Assembly (NCBI GenBank): GCA_003049465.1
Contig: PYSS01000108.1
Span: 1 to 64,000 of the forward strand
Source of the DNA: Magnaporthiopsis rhizophila
Taxonomy: Eukaryota; Ascomycota; Sordariomycetes; Magnaporthales; Magnaporthaceae
DNA: 64,000 nucleotides
Direction of reading: 5' to 3'
Shown: one piece after another, positions 48,691 through 58,771 of the stretch
Layout of the letters: each line of letters begins with the position of its first letter
How positions within the stretch are numbered: position 1 is the first letter of the stretch
Translations under genes and position numbers: made by a program
The notes under the pieces: generated by a model
Seen by the model: the letters and a program-made list of their open reading frames with translations, nothing else
Told to the model about the DNA's origin: nothing
The model's database searches: none

Positions 48691-49828
48691 CGGAAGAGCC
48701 AGGAGCTGGCATGTCCAGGCGTCATTGAAATCCAGCTCAATAAGACCATATGCAAAGATTTGACAATTTCCTACCGAGGCTTCCGCCGATTGCGAGGATG
48801 CGTCGATGGGAAAGTAGCTACGGTAATACGTGGTTTCACACACCACCCTTGCTATAACTCTTTAAGCAGGAGACTGCCCCAGTTTCGATGCCAAACAGAC
48901 GGCTCCGCGGAAACGAACACGGCCGGCCTGACTCCGAGATCCCAGTCCGATGTTATTGGTTGTAAATTTGGACAATGGTCAAGCCTCGCCGACCCGGCCT
49001 GCCACCCAACCCAGTACGAGAGCGAGACAGGCCCGGACCTGTAGGATCGTCTTCCGGCTCCGTTTCGTCTGGTGACTGGATGAATGAGGCCTGCTTGCTT
49101 GCAAAGGCCACGTGACAAGACGCAGAGGTGAGAGAAATCGATCGAGCTGTCCTGTGTGACACGAACGATGCGTCCTGCATATTGTCGACAAGACGGGCGG
49201 CAGGCAGCAGACGGATCGAAGACAGCAGAAGAGGGAGCAAAGCGTCATCTGACACGGAGGAACGGGCTAATGCCAAATCCGACTTCCGCCTCTGTTTCAA
49301 AGGCGCGGGGCAACAGGATCACTGGTCCACACTGGCCTGGCCTTGGCCTTGCCCTTGGCGATCCAAAGCCGCACCATGACCCATGCACGACCGGAATTGA
49401 CGAAGCGCCGGGCCAACAATGATGCAGGCAATCCCAACGGCCTAACTACATAGATTTGCATCCCCAGTCCTGTGATTCTAGGATCACCCACCCAAAATAG
49501 GCGGACAGGAGGAGAGGCTGGATGCAAGGCTCTTTTGCAAACACCAAAGACAGGCGCGGGGCGATTGATGTCGCCGTCATACATTCAACACCGTCAGCCT
49601 GTACCGGATACAGGCATCCGGCGTCAGCGTCCCGGCTCCGTTCGTGACAGAAGAGATATAGATAGGTAGGTATAGAGGGATATAGAGTGGGCTCCTTCAG
49701 CCGCACTCGTTGTGCTCTCGAACTCCAGACCCCTCCCGACAGAGCAGTGCGGAGACAGGCCTTCTTCCTCTTCTCATCTCCACAAGCTATACCAACTTTC
49801 GCCCTTTTCTCTCCATCATCCGTCACTC
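48691..49828. other. Intergenic region NOP14-P450
   Basis: This is 1.1 kb without a supported gene. A GGTAGGTATAGAGGGATATAGAG stretch lies about 140-170 bp upstream of the P450 ATG and may hold the core promoter. Confidence 0.5.
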
Positions 49829-51580
49829 ATGCTAGCCACGGCCATCAAACGAAACTGGCGGCCATGGCGGCCGGCGTCGCTGGTCTTCGTCGGAGTGGTG
49901 GCGTACGCCGTCACCTGGCGTCGAGACGAATGGTCTAAATCCGCCTTCCTCACCACCTTCTCCGGCGCATGGCTGCTCATGTTCGCCGTCTGGAGCGTTT
50001 GGATGAACCAGCTCTACCCCAAGCTCTTCTCCCCTCTCCGGCACCTCCCAGGGCCAAAGGACAACAGCTTCTTCAACGGCCAGCAGGCCCGGATCAGCAA
50101 GGAGCCAACCGGCGCGCCCATGGTGGACTGGTTCAATTCGATCCCCAACGACGGGCTTATACGCTACCTGTCGATTCTCAATCTCGAGCGCCTCGCACCG
50201 ACCAGCGCCAAGGCCCTGCAGGAGATCCTGGTGACGAAGAACTACGACTTTGAGAAGCCCTCAGACTTTAGGCACACCATCGGCCGCATCCTGGGCGTCG
50301 GGATCCTGCTGGCCGAGGGCGACGAGCACAAGGGCCAGAGGCGGGCGCTGAACCCGGCCTTTGCCTTCCGGCACATCAAGGACCTGGTGCCCGTCTTCTG
50401 GAGCAAGTCGGTCGAGTCGGTGCTCGCCATGACGGCCCAGGTCGACGGGGACACCGACGCCGACGCCCCCGGCCCGCGGACGGCCAGGATGGAGGCCAGC
50501 AACTGGGCGTCGCGTGCCACGCTGGACATCATCGGCGTGGCAGGGCTCGGGCGCGACTTTGGCGCCATCGCGAACCCCGACACGGAGCTGACCAGGACGT
50601 ACACGGCCCTGTTCAAGCCGTCGCGCCAGGCCCAGTTCCTCGGCATGCTGGGGCTCATCATCGGCGGCCGGATCGTGTCGATGCTGCCCGTGTCGCGGAA
50701 CAACGACATCCAGGAGTCGTCGAGGATCGTGCGCGCCACGTGCCGGGACCTGATCCGCGCGAAGCAGGCCAAGCTGAACGAGCGCAAGAGGGACGACGGC
50801 GAGGCCGGCGACGCGGCGGCGGCCAGCCCCAGGGACGTGGACATCCTCTCGGTCGCGCTCGAGAGCGGCGGCTTCACCGAGGAGAACCTGGTCGACCAGC
50901 TGATGACGTTCCTGGCGGCCGGGCACGAGACGACGGCGTCGGCCCTGACCTGGGCCGTCTACCTCCTGTCGGTCCACCCGGGGGTGCAGAGCCGGCTGCG
51001 GGCCGAGGTGCGGGCGCGTCTGCCACCCCCCAGCGGGTTCGCCGGCGACGTGGATCCGGTGACGTCGGTCGACATCGACCGCATGCCCTACCTCAACGCC
51101 GTCTGCCTCGAGGTCCTGCGGTACATGGCTCCGGCGCCAAACACGGTGAGGGTGGCCAACAAGGACACGACGGTGCAGGGCCAGTTCGTGCCCAAGGGCA
51201 CCCGGATCATGCTGGTCATCAGCGCCCTCAACAGGTCGACGGCGCTATGGGGGCCCGACGCCGGCACCTTCAACCCGGACCGCTGGCTGGACCCGGTGCC
51301 CGGCAGCGCCGGCGGCGAGGCCTATACGGTCAACAACAACGGCGGGGCGTCGAGCAACTACGCGCTCATGACGTTCCTGCACGGGCCCAGGAGCTGCATC
51401 GGGAGCGCGTTCGCCAGGGCCGAGTTCGCGTGCCTGGTGGCCGCCTGGTTCGGCCGGTTCGAGTTCTCGCTCCAGAACGAGGAGGAGATGGACGAGAAGA
51501 ACGTCGAGATCAAGGCCGGCATCACGCAGCGTCCCGCGAACGGGATGCGGGTGTGGGCGAGGGTCATGGAGGGGTGGTAG
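49829..51580 (+). CDS. Cytochrome P450 monooxygenase
   Basis: This is a heme-thiolate monooxygenase, membrane-anchored in the ER. It is an intronless frame of 583 residues from the ATG at 49829; the frame is open further upstream, but this start places the hydrophobic anchor at the N terminus. Two hydrophobic segments (about 16-30 and 38-58) precede the proline-rich hinge LRHLPGPK. All family motifs are present: I-helix AGHETT near 364, ExxR as EVLR, the PERF-like FNPDRW, and the heme loop FLHGPRSCIG with cysteine ligand C523. The substrate is unknown. There is no polyketide synthase, NRPS or terpene cyclase in the window, so a biosynthetic cluster is not indicated. Absence of introns and GC-rich codon use differ somewhat from the multi-exon neighbours. 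Confidence 0.92.
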   Translation: MLATAIKRNWRPWRPASLVFVGVVAYAVTWRRDEWSKSAFLTTFSGAWLLMFAVWSVWMNQLYPKLFSPLRHLPGPKDNSFFNGQQARISKEPTGAPMVDWFNSIPNDGLIRYLSILNLERLAPTSAKALQEILVTKNYDFEKPSDFRHTIGRILGVGILLAEGDEHKGQRRALNPAFAFRHIKDLVPVFWSKSVESVLAMTAQVDGDTDADAPGPRTARMEASNWASRATLDIIGVAGLGRDFGAIANPDTELTRTYTALFKPSRQAQFLGMLGLIIGGRIVSMLPVSRNNDIQESSRIVRATCRDLIRAKQAKLNERKRDDGEAGDAAAASPRDVDILSVALESGGFTEENLVDQLMTFLAAGHETTASALTWAVYLLSVHPGVQSRLRAEVRARLPPPSGFAGDVDPVTSVDIDRMPYLNAVCLEVLRYMAPAPNTVRVANKDTTVQGQFVPKGTRIMLVISALNRSTALWGPDAGTFNPDRWLDPVPGSAGGEAYTVNNNGGASSNYALMTFLHGPRSCIGSAFARAEFACLVAAWFGRFEFSLQNEEEMDEKNVEIKAGITQRPANGMRVWARVMEGW

Positions 51581-51733
51581 GAGGAGGAGATCTCCATGTC
51601 GTCGGGGCGACCCATGTTTATGATCGTTGCTGCTAAACTCCCCACAGCATTTATTCGTTTAACTTCTTGTTTGTTTGTTTGTTTGTTTGTATGTATGGAT
51701 GACGACGAGGATGGCCCTTGTTTTGGCGGTACC

Positions 51734-51758
51734 TTTTTTTTTTTTTTTTTTTTTTTTT

Positions 51759-51808
<50 letters not shown>
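51734..51808 (+). repeat. Poly-T tract, 75 nt with one GTA interruption
   Basis: T28, then GTA, then 44 T. It lies downstream of the P450 stop and may be a mononucleotide repeat of variable true length. Confidence 0.85.
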
Positions 51809-51809
<1 letters not shown>

Positions 51810-52732
51810 GCAATCTTTAGGATTTCTTTGATTTATCCTATCCTCATGAACCACACTCTCCGAAACGCGCGCCATTTGCTTCACCAGAAAATCGATCAAG
51901 TCCCATGATCACCGTCATGTCTTGCCTCATCCCCCGCCCTAACTATCAATATGGAAAAGGGAACAACATGTCATCCCATCGAATTAATTGATCACGGAGC
52001 AAAGCAGCGGGAGCCCGTGCTGAAACAAAGCGGACTCTTTCGTAATCGGAATCCAATGCGCGAAACATGAGACGCTGTAATATAATGGGGGAAAAATAGG
52101 ACTAGCGAGCGCATCCCCCAGACTCCTCCACTGTGCGCCGCCCTGCCGTGCGGACGGACCATGCTATGCTACGCTGAGCTGAGTGCACAGGCTGAAGGGC
52201 GGCACACGGCAGGGCAAGGGAGCTGGCGCGCGCACGTACTCTGGGGCACGCGGCAGCGGAGAGAGGGAGGGGGAGATCGATCAGCGCACGGAAAATTAAG
52301 CACTTGCCCCACGCATAAAAGAACGGAGCAAAATTGGCCGAGATCGTTCATCCCTTGCCTCCTGCAACCTATTATTGTGTGCAGAGACGCTTATGCGTTT
52401 CTCTTCCCGTTGTCGCAAGGGAGCCCTCGGCCGCATCTTTTTGTTTGCGGGAGCTTCGATTCTGCTTCAGACCTGCATCATGTACTGCGGCTACGGGGGT
52501 CGTGCTCATTCAGCTTTTTCAGCCTCGATTCAGGTAGACGAGTGACGGTTTCGTAATGAGAGAAATGTTTGTATAGAGGGGTATCTAAGGTACGGTCCAA
52601 AAGCCAAACATGTGATGATGAGACGTAGCTCATGTTTCCCTGTAAATGTGCGATGATGATATATCCTGAACGCCAGTCTAGCCACAGTCGGGCGATATGG
52701 AGACGTATGAGATGAGATAGATGGTGAACAAC

Positions 52733-52737
<5 letters not shown>

Positions 52738-52789
<52 letters not shown>

Positions 52790-52817
52790 NAAAAAAAAAA
52801 AAAAAAAAAAAAAAAAA
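52738..52817 (+). repeat. Poly-A tract with an undetermined base
   Basis: About 80 A residues with an n at 52790. The single n suggests an assembly join or a low-quality base inside a homopolymer. Confidence 0.85.
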
Positions 52818-52954
52818 CGGATACAATATTGGTAAAGGCGTAAAATGGCAATGGGCCTCTCTCATTTTCGGGCGAGTGCCGAGAACTTGAGCGGAAAGAA
52901 GGGTAGGCTAGAAGAGTAAAAAATGAAAACAAAGGAAGTCATGTAATGTAAGGA

Positions 52955-53998
52955 TCACCTCCAGGTCGAATGCAGCCTGGTGCGGCGGCTGCTGCTCCTG
53001 GTGGGCCTCAGGCCGACGTTGCCGTGCTGCATCAGGCTCTTCCAGCGGCGGCTCAGGCAGGCGCGGTCGCGGCCGAGGCTGCGCGCGCAGTCCTCCCAGT
53101 CCTCGCGCGACAGGCGCAGCTTCTCGAGCACGAGCTCGACCAGGATCCGGTCGTCCTCGGCGCTCCACGCCTCGCCATCCGCCTCCACCTCGACGTCAGT
53201 CCCGGTCCCGGTCCCGGTGCCTGCTGGCTCGTGCAGCGCGTGAAAGTCGGACCGCTCCAGGCCCATGGGCACCACCGCCGGCGCTATCCGTGCGCGCTTT
53301 GGCGTGTGTAGCGGCTGCGCAGGGGCCTCGGGGTCTGTGTTTGCGTTCGCGCTTGTGTTTGTTGATGTTGATGTTGTTGACGTCGGCACGGCGACGCGAG
53401 GCGCAGTTTGCGTGGACGATGCGCCGCCGCGGGGCTCCAGGTCGCTGTCCGAGTCCGAGTCGGCGGCGGCGGTTGCCCGGCGCCTCTTGTTGGCGCCGCG
53501 CGGCGGTGCGCGCTTGGCGATCTTCTTGCGGGTCGTGACGGGGAGGTGGTCGCTCGGGGCGGGAGCCTCTGCCGTCTTGCGCGAGCGCAGGCGCAGCTTG
53601 AGCGGGCACGGCGCGTGGGCGAGCGGGGGCGTGGGGAGCTGACTGGGGTCCCTGGCGCCGCCGTTGTTATTGTCGCTGTTGATGTTGTTGACGTCGTCGC
53701 GGGAGCACGAAGCCTCGCGCGACACGGCGGGTGGCGTGAAGATCATCAGCCCGTTTCTGTTGTGGTGGTTCGGCTGCTGGTGGTGATGCGCAAAGGCGGG
53801 CGGCGCGCCGAGGAGGGACTGCAGGCTGCGGCAGGTGGCAACGATGTTTCCGAAGCCGAGCGCGCCGCCGCCGCTGTTGCTGCTGTGAGCCGGGGGCGGG
53901 CTGGCCGGGGGCGACGCGAAGAGCGCGGCCTGGAGTCGGGCGGACGAGGCGGCAGCGCCGTGCGACGGGTCGCAGGAGAGCGCCGAGGGCAGAAGCAT
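52955..53998 (-). CDS. Myb/SANT-like DNA-binding protein
   Basis: This is an intronless open frame of 347 residues from the ATG at 53998. Most of the protein is low complexity: Ala/Pro/Ser-rich at the N terminus, Asn/Asp and Ser/Thr runs in the middle, and basic clusters such as TRKKIAKRAPPRGANKRRR that look like nuclear signals. The C-terminal 75 residues form a Myb/SANT-like helical domain: W before SAEDDRILVELV, then EDWEDCARSLG, then RWKSLMQHG, with tryptophans at the positions expected of a Myb repeat. A single repeat is seen. It ends with an Arg-rich tail. A transcription-factor role is inferred from the domain; targets are unknown. The conserved stretch VPMGLERSDFHALHEP precedes the Myb region. 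Confidence 0.78.
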   Translation of the reverse strand: MLLPSALSCDPSHGAAASSARLQAALFASPPASPPPAHSSNSGGGALGFGNIVATCRSLQSLLGAPPAFAHHHQQPNHHNRNGLMIFTPPAVSREASCSRDDVNNINSDNNNGGARDPSQLPTPPLAHAPCPLKLRLRSRKTAEAPAPSDHLPVTTRKKIAKRAPPRGANKRRRATAAADSDSDSDLEPRGGASSTQTAPRVAVPTSTTSTSTNTSANANTDPEAPAQPLHTPKRARIAPAVVPMGLERSDFHALHEPAGTGTGTGTDVEVEADGEAWSAEDDRILVELVLEKLRLSREDWEDCARSLGRDRACLSRRWKSLMQHGNVGLRPTRSSSRRTRLHSTWR

Positions 53999-56113
53999 GG
54001 TGGGAAACTGTTTGCGCGATGCGCGCGTTCTGGGGAGGGTTGTATTGTCTGTGCGCTGTGAGCGTCTTCGGTATGCGCGCAAGTTGGCTGGTTGATCGAG
54101 GGCGTTGTTTAGGCGATGCGACGGGAGACTGCGATCGCAATGAGGATGTTTTAATGTCGCACTTACTGCCCTACGCTTTGCAGAAGATGACGGTTTGTGT
54201 GTTGGAAAGATGGACGGTGTCGCAAAGGTGGGTGGTGGTGAGGAATGGAGGGTGGAGGGTTGGAAGGGTGCGAAGATCGAGAATAATGCGCCTAATAAGA
54301 AATGCGACGGGCAAGGTGAGTGGCACGGCGACCGACTGGGGGGAGAGGGCGGGCCCGGAAGCGTCGTGGCGGGCGTCTGCAGGCGGGTGAGGGTTCAGGT
54401 TGCTGCGAAATTTGCTGCAAGGGCAGGCCACCCCTGCCAGCAAAAAGTGGACACATGATGCACCCGCCCCATCAAAAAGTTGCGCAAAGCCCCTGACCGC
54501 CCATCTTTGATGGGCGCCTGGCCCGTCGCTTCTTCGTATCCCCCCCCGTCAAGTGCCGGCGGGAAAAGCAAGTATTCATGCCAGGTTCTTTGGTTGGTCT
54601 GGTCTGGGGAAAGAATGGCGCCCGTGCTGGGCCGAACAACGCTAGAGAACAGACGTGGCCAGGGACCGTTGCTCCTTGGACGTGCAACGGGTCGTTGAGC
54701 TGACAGGCGGTGACTGCCGCTTGACGGACGGCCACAGCACGCTCGACCTTTTTGGCGCCTCGACTGCCAGCCTGGCCCTGCCCCATCGGCGTCCAGGCCG
54801 GGCCCAGAACCAAAGTCGTGTTCCTCCGATATTGGGCAGCAGATCCCACAACGGCCAGCGAGACCAGCCGCGGATGGTCCCAATGGATTTGCAGGGAGAA
54901 GAAAATGCCCCCATGGCGGCTGACTCGCTCAACCTTTTGTGTCTTGCATTAAAATACCCGCCCGATGCACCGCTGCGCTACGACCTGGCTAACTGTCCAG
55001 AGACACCGCAACCGCGTGGACAAGCATGTACACGTCGAGTCTACCTTGATCCGTCAAGCGCCCGGTTCTTGCCGCGAGGGAGCGAGATGGTGTGGTGTGC
55101 GTCGTTTTGTCTCGCTCTGGTCTGAGGTCAGCGTCTATTAGCCTGGCGGGCTTGTCTGCGCATTGCATCAACGTCTCGCCCGTGGTGGTGTGGAGGGTGG
55201 TCTCGGTTGAAAGCCCGACAGGGCTGCCTGGTCTAGGTTTGCTCGAGCGTCTTTCACGGCCGCCGTGACGTGACAATGACAGTCCAAGGAACCGTGGGCC
55301 GCCCGCACATGATACGGTACATAGATACATTCCGTCGGACGCCTCCTGGGCTTCTCGGCCGTGACGCACCGCCAGCCGGTACTTACCTAGGTACTCAGCT
55401 CGGGCCCGCCGCTTCACTCCCTCCATAACCCGGTTCGACGTCCCTCCGGCGTTTGATTTCATGTCGTAGGTTCCCTTGATGCTGCATCCCTCGCCGTTGG
55501 CGGACTGAAAGCAGTAGCAGATATGGGCTAGGGCAGGGTGGGGCGATGAGGAGGACATTGTCCGTGGGCGAGAGGGGGTGTCCTGCATGCGGTATCGATG
55601 TCTCGACGTCGCGCACCGACGACAAGATAAGCCATCGCCGCCCGCTTTCACCGCAGGCAATTATGGATGCTCTAACCCCACAAGCCCCTCCCGACACCCC
55701 AGCTACCGCTCGACTCTCTCATTCCTCCTCCCCATTCCTCTCCCACTCCTCCATGTGCATACGCTCACCGTTGCCCTGGTTGCGTCCTCCTCCCCTCCAT
55801 CCCTCACACCGCCAGCTCAGTGCGATAAGCCCATGTGCGTGTTTTTGGCGAGATAGGTGTCTCGCCCACACGTCATTCGATGGTGCTCACGTACTACACA
55901 GCAAGCCACCATCTGATTTTTCCGGTCACCAGAGAGGGCCGTCTGGGAGGGAGGCGTGCCGGTGGAAGGGAGGAGGGGGAGGATCACGAGGCAACCAAGT
56001 CAGAGGCCTAGGCGCACCAGTCCGCACATCATCGAGGCCATAGGGGGCCGGAGGCAGATAGGTGGATGACCTGGCAGTCTACGGTCCTGGACCGACGTTG
56101 CACTGCTCTAATG

Positions 56114-56151
56114 ACGCGTCGCGTCAGAAAAAAACGCGTAGCCGAACGCGT
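56114..56151. promoter_or_regulatory. Three MCB-type ACGCGT boxes
   Basis: ACGCGT occurs at 56114-56119, 56134-56139 and 56146-56151. In fungi this hexamer is the binding site of the MBF cell-cycle factor. The cluster has no obvious gene directly next to it. Confidence 0.45.
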
Positions 56152-56868
56152 CGCGGGGATTTCGCGTTTAATTAGACGGAACGGAATTGTCCAATCAAAC
56201 TCTGTTGCTTCTTCCCGACGGTGGGGCGGCATAACTGGATTGGCTCCCACCGTTAATCGACCCACCTATTTCCTAAGTGCTTGCGTCGACTTGTGGAGCA
56301 TGCCTGGGCCTGTGGAGTCGGACCGATCGATTCTCTGTGGGCTTCTGCATTCTGCATTCGACGTCGTCTCTGCCTTGGTTGGTTAACCCGTTCAGGCGGG
56401 GGGGCGTCAGTCTACTCTTGACTTGATGCCCACTTCCTCGCCCACGCTAGCAGGCCGAACCGTTTCTTATGCCGTGCTGTACCTTACAGCAAGCAGCCCA
56501 GGAAGGCGGTCAGGTCGCCTTCGCCGTGCCGACAAACTGCCGAGCGATGCCACCTGGGATGCTTGGAATACGATCAGGGTCCTGGACCCTGAAAGCGTTT
56601 GCCGAAAAAGAGAGGCGGAAGGGGTAAGGGTGTTTCTTGATGTGGATGGCTAAACGACTGCTAAGGAGAGGAACGTGCCTGGTAAACAGGTGCGTCGTAT
56701 CTGGGGTCGTCCCATGTCTGCCTGCCCACCCTCCACTGATCTTCGCCGGCCCCAGTGTCCGCGCGAACACGCCATCATCCTGGGGGCCTGGGGCGAGCTG
56801 AATGAGGACGTTCTGATATGTGTTAAGCATTTGACATTTCGAGTAAAACAAAGCATTCTCGAGCTTTC

Positions 56869-56869
<1 letters not shown>

Positions 56870-56911
<42 letters not shown>

Positions 56912-56916
56912 NNNNN

Positions 56917-56954
<38 letters not shown>
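56870..56954 (+). repeat. Poly-T tract with five Ns
   Basis: About 80 T residues flanking nnnnn at 56912-56916. The run of Ns marks an unresolved assembly gap in a homopolymer. Confidence 0.85.
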
Positions 56955-56955
<1 letters not shown>

Positions 56956-58771
56956 TGTCGCGACTCAGCTCCCCAGCTTCAAAAACCCAAAAGATTGGGG
57001 GCTGACACAGCAGGATGATGTCTCAAAGCGGCGCACGGCTCGAGCTCCTTCTGGGCCCGAGAATGCACGACATTGCAGGCGGCTGGCTGCATCCAGTCGC
57101 TGGTGAAAATTTGCATTGACTCCAGTCAAAGACCTACGGATAAGAGCGTACGCCAAAGCTCACACACAGCCTTTTTCCAGCCAGATTCGCATCGTCCACG
57201 TGGAAAAACTCGGGTGGTTGGATTCTTCCAGGGGTTTGCCGCCGCCTTGTGCTAGGGCGTCATTCAGCGCAAGCAGCCGAGAGCCAGCCGATGATATCTT
57301 CAACCACCCTGTTTCCACAAAACCGAATCGGGCGTCGCCGGCGCCACGCAGAGGAGCCGGAAGACTGGGGACCATCTCCTAGACGCCATCGCTCTCTTAT
57401 CTGGCACGGCAATTCACTGGCTGGATACCCGATCGGCGCCTCGGCGCTTGTTTCTGTCCATGGTACAGCGCTAAGCGGCAAGCCGCTGCTATATCTTCGC
57501 CGCACCCATGCAAGTCAGCTTTCGGCTCGTCCTCCGGTCTGGCCTCGGAGACATGGTTCCATGATGGAGATCAGATTGCCAATGGGCCTCCACTTGCGGT
57601 TTTGGAGAGTTGTTGGCGGCTTAGAAAGGCTCAGACCTCCGCTAAGAAGACGATGTCGCCATCTCCAATGGTCCCATGCCCGCTCGTGCGCGCCTTCCAT
57701 CCAAACCGTCGGGCGCTTCTGGATCGTAGCATTTGGCGAAGCCTCTCCCGCTGAACTACCCGAGGCGCCAGCCGTTTTCCGCTAGCCGCCAAAAAAAAAA
57801 AAAACACCCGGGCCTTTGTTGAGTCCGAGGGGCACAGGCCACAGAGACCAGAATGACCTCAGGACCAGACCAGGACCATCACCATGTGTCCAACCGCCTT
57901 CGAGCGCGTCCGATAGGATTTTACTAGTGCGGGCTCGGGGCTGCATCAGGATCGTTGAAACGGCGTGCAAACAACGAAGCGCACTCTCCGCCGGGGTTTA
58001 GTGTCGTTGTTTTGAAACACGCTTAGGCAGGATTGTTTGCGTCGTGATCTTCTCTGCCAGCTCTTGGTTCTGACCCCCGCGCGCCACAGGCACTACGCTA
58101 CGCAGGGGACGGGCTCACCGGGCCTGGAGCTTATCAGAGCCCTCGACGCTTATTGGAGATGGCCGCCCGCTGAGGCTCGAGAGATGGCTCGTGTCGGCGA
58201 GCTGTCGGCCGCGAGTGCCTCATCCTCCTTCCTGCCTGTCCAATTCCCGCACTCCTGGCGATGGATCATTCTTTATTATTATGTCCCACGCCATCCATTC
58301 ATATGTGTTTCAACCAACGCTGTCTTGCTGTCCGATCCGTCGTTATCGCCGCCCATACTCTCACGTGGCAACGGGCCTGGTGCCCATCTCTCTTCCTTGG
58401 GTGTCTCCTTGCGTCTACTCTCTTTCGTTGTGTGTGTGTGCGAGGCTCGCACAAGGACAAGACGATGGTTTCTCGCTTCCTGTCCCTACAGTGTTGAGAT
58501 CTCTCATCGGACCTACTACCAACCTAGCGACCCGAATCTGCCGCCATCACGACCTTTCCTTTTCTTTTTTTCTTCGTTTTTTTTTTTTTTCCTTCCCGGA
58601 CGATTCGGCTTTTTATTGGTGGTTTGACCTCCTGCGACATCTCGCTTTCGTCCGGCTTGGCTGGCTACTCTTCTCGCGACTAGGCCTTGTTCTCCGACGA
58701 CCAGCCGAGCTCTATCGCGGTTCCCTCATCATCTGTGGTGAGGTGGAGGACTCCACTCGGTCGTCTTCATC

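Larger units (their letters stand above)
51581..52954. other. Region with long homopolymers and one N
   Basis: This lies between the 3' ends of the P450 and of the minus-strand Myb-like gene. It contains a GTTT microsatellite at about 51669-51690, a T28-GTAT-T tract at 51734-51808 and an A tract at 52738-52817 interrupted by one undetermined base at 52790. No gene is seen. Confidence 0.65.
53999..58771. other. Gene-free region of 4.8 kb
   Basis: This lies between the divergent Myb-like gene and the membrane-protein gene. Open frames up to about 220 codons occur but have mixed composition and no recognisable domain. It contains a TACCTAGGTA palindrome at 55384-55393, three ACGCGT boxes at 56114-56151, and a T tract with five undetermined bases at 56870-56954. 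The last 500 bp are pyrimidine-rich and probably serve the downstream gene. Confidence 0.55.

Noticed and set aside
49829..51580. P450 as part of a secondary-metabolite cluster
   Set aside because: The neighbours are NOP14 and a Myb-like protein. No backbone synthase, transporter or tailoring enzyme is present in the window.
55430..55450. GGTTCGACGTCC, resembling a tRNA B box
   Set aside because: It does not match GGTTCGANNCC at the right spacing, and no acceptor stem or A box can be paired around it.
57249..57785. 178-codon open frame in the 4.8 kb gene-free region
   Set aside because: No recognisable domain, starts from a weak context and has no supporting exon on either side.
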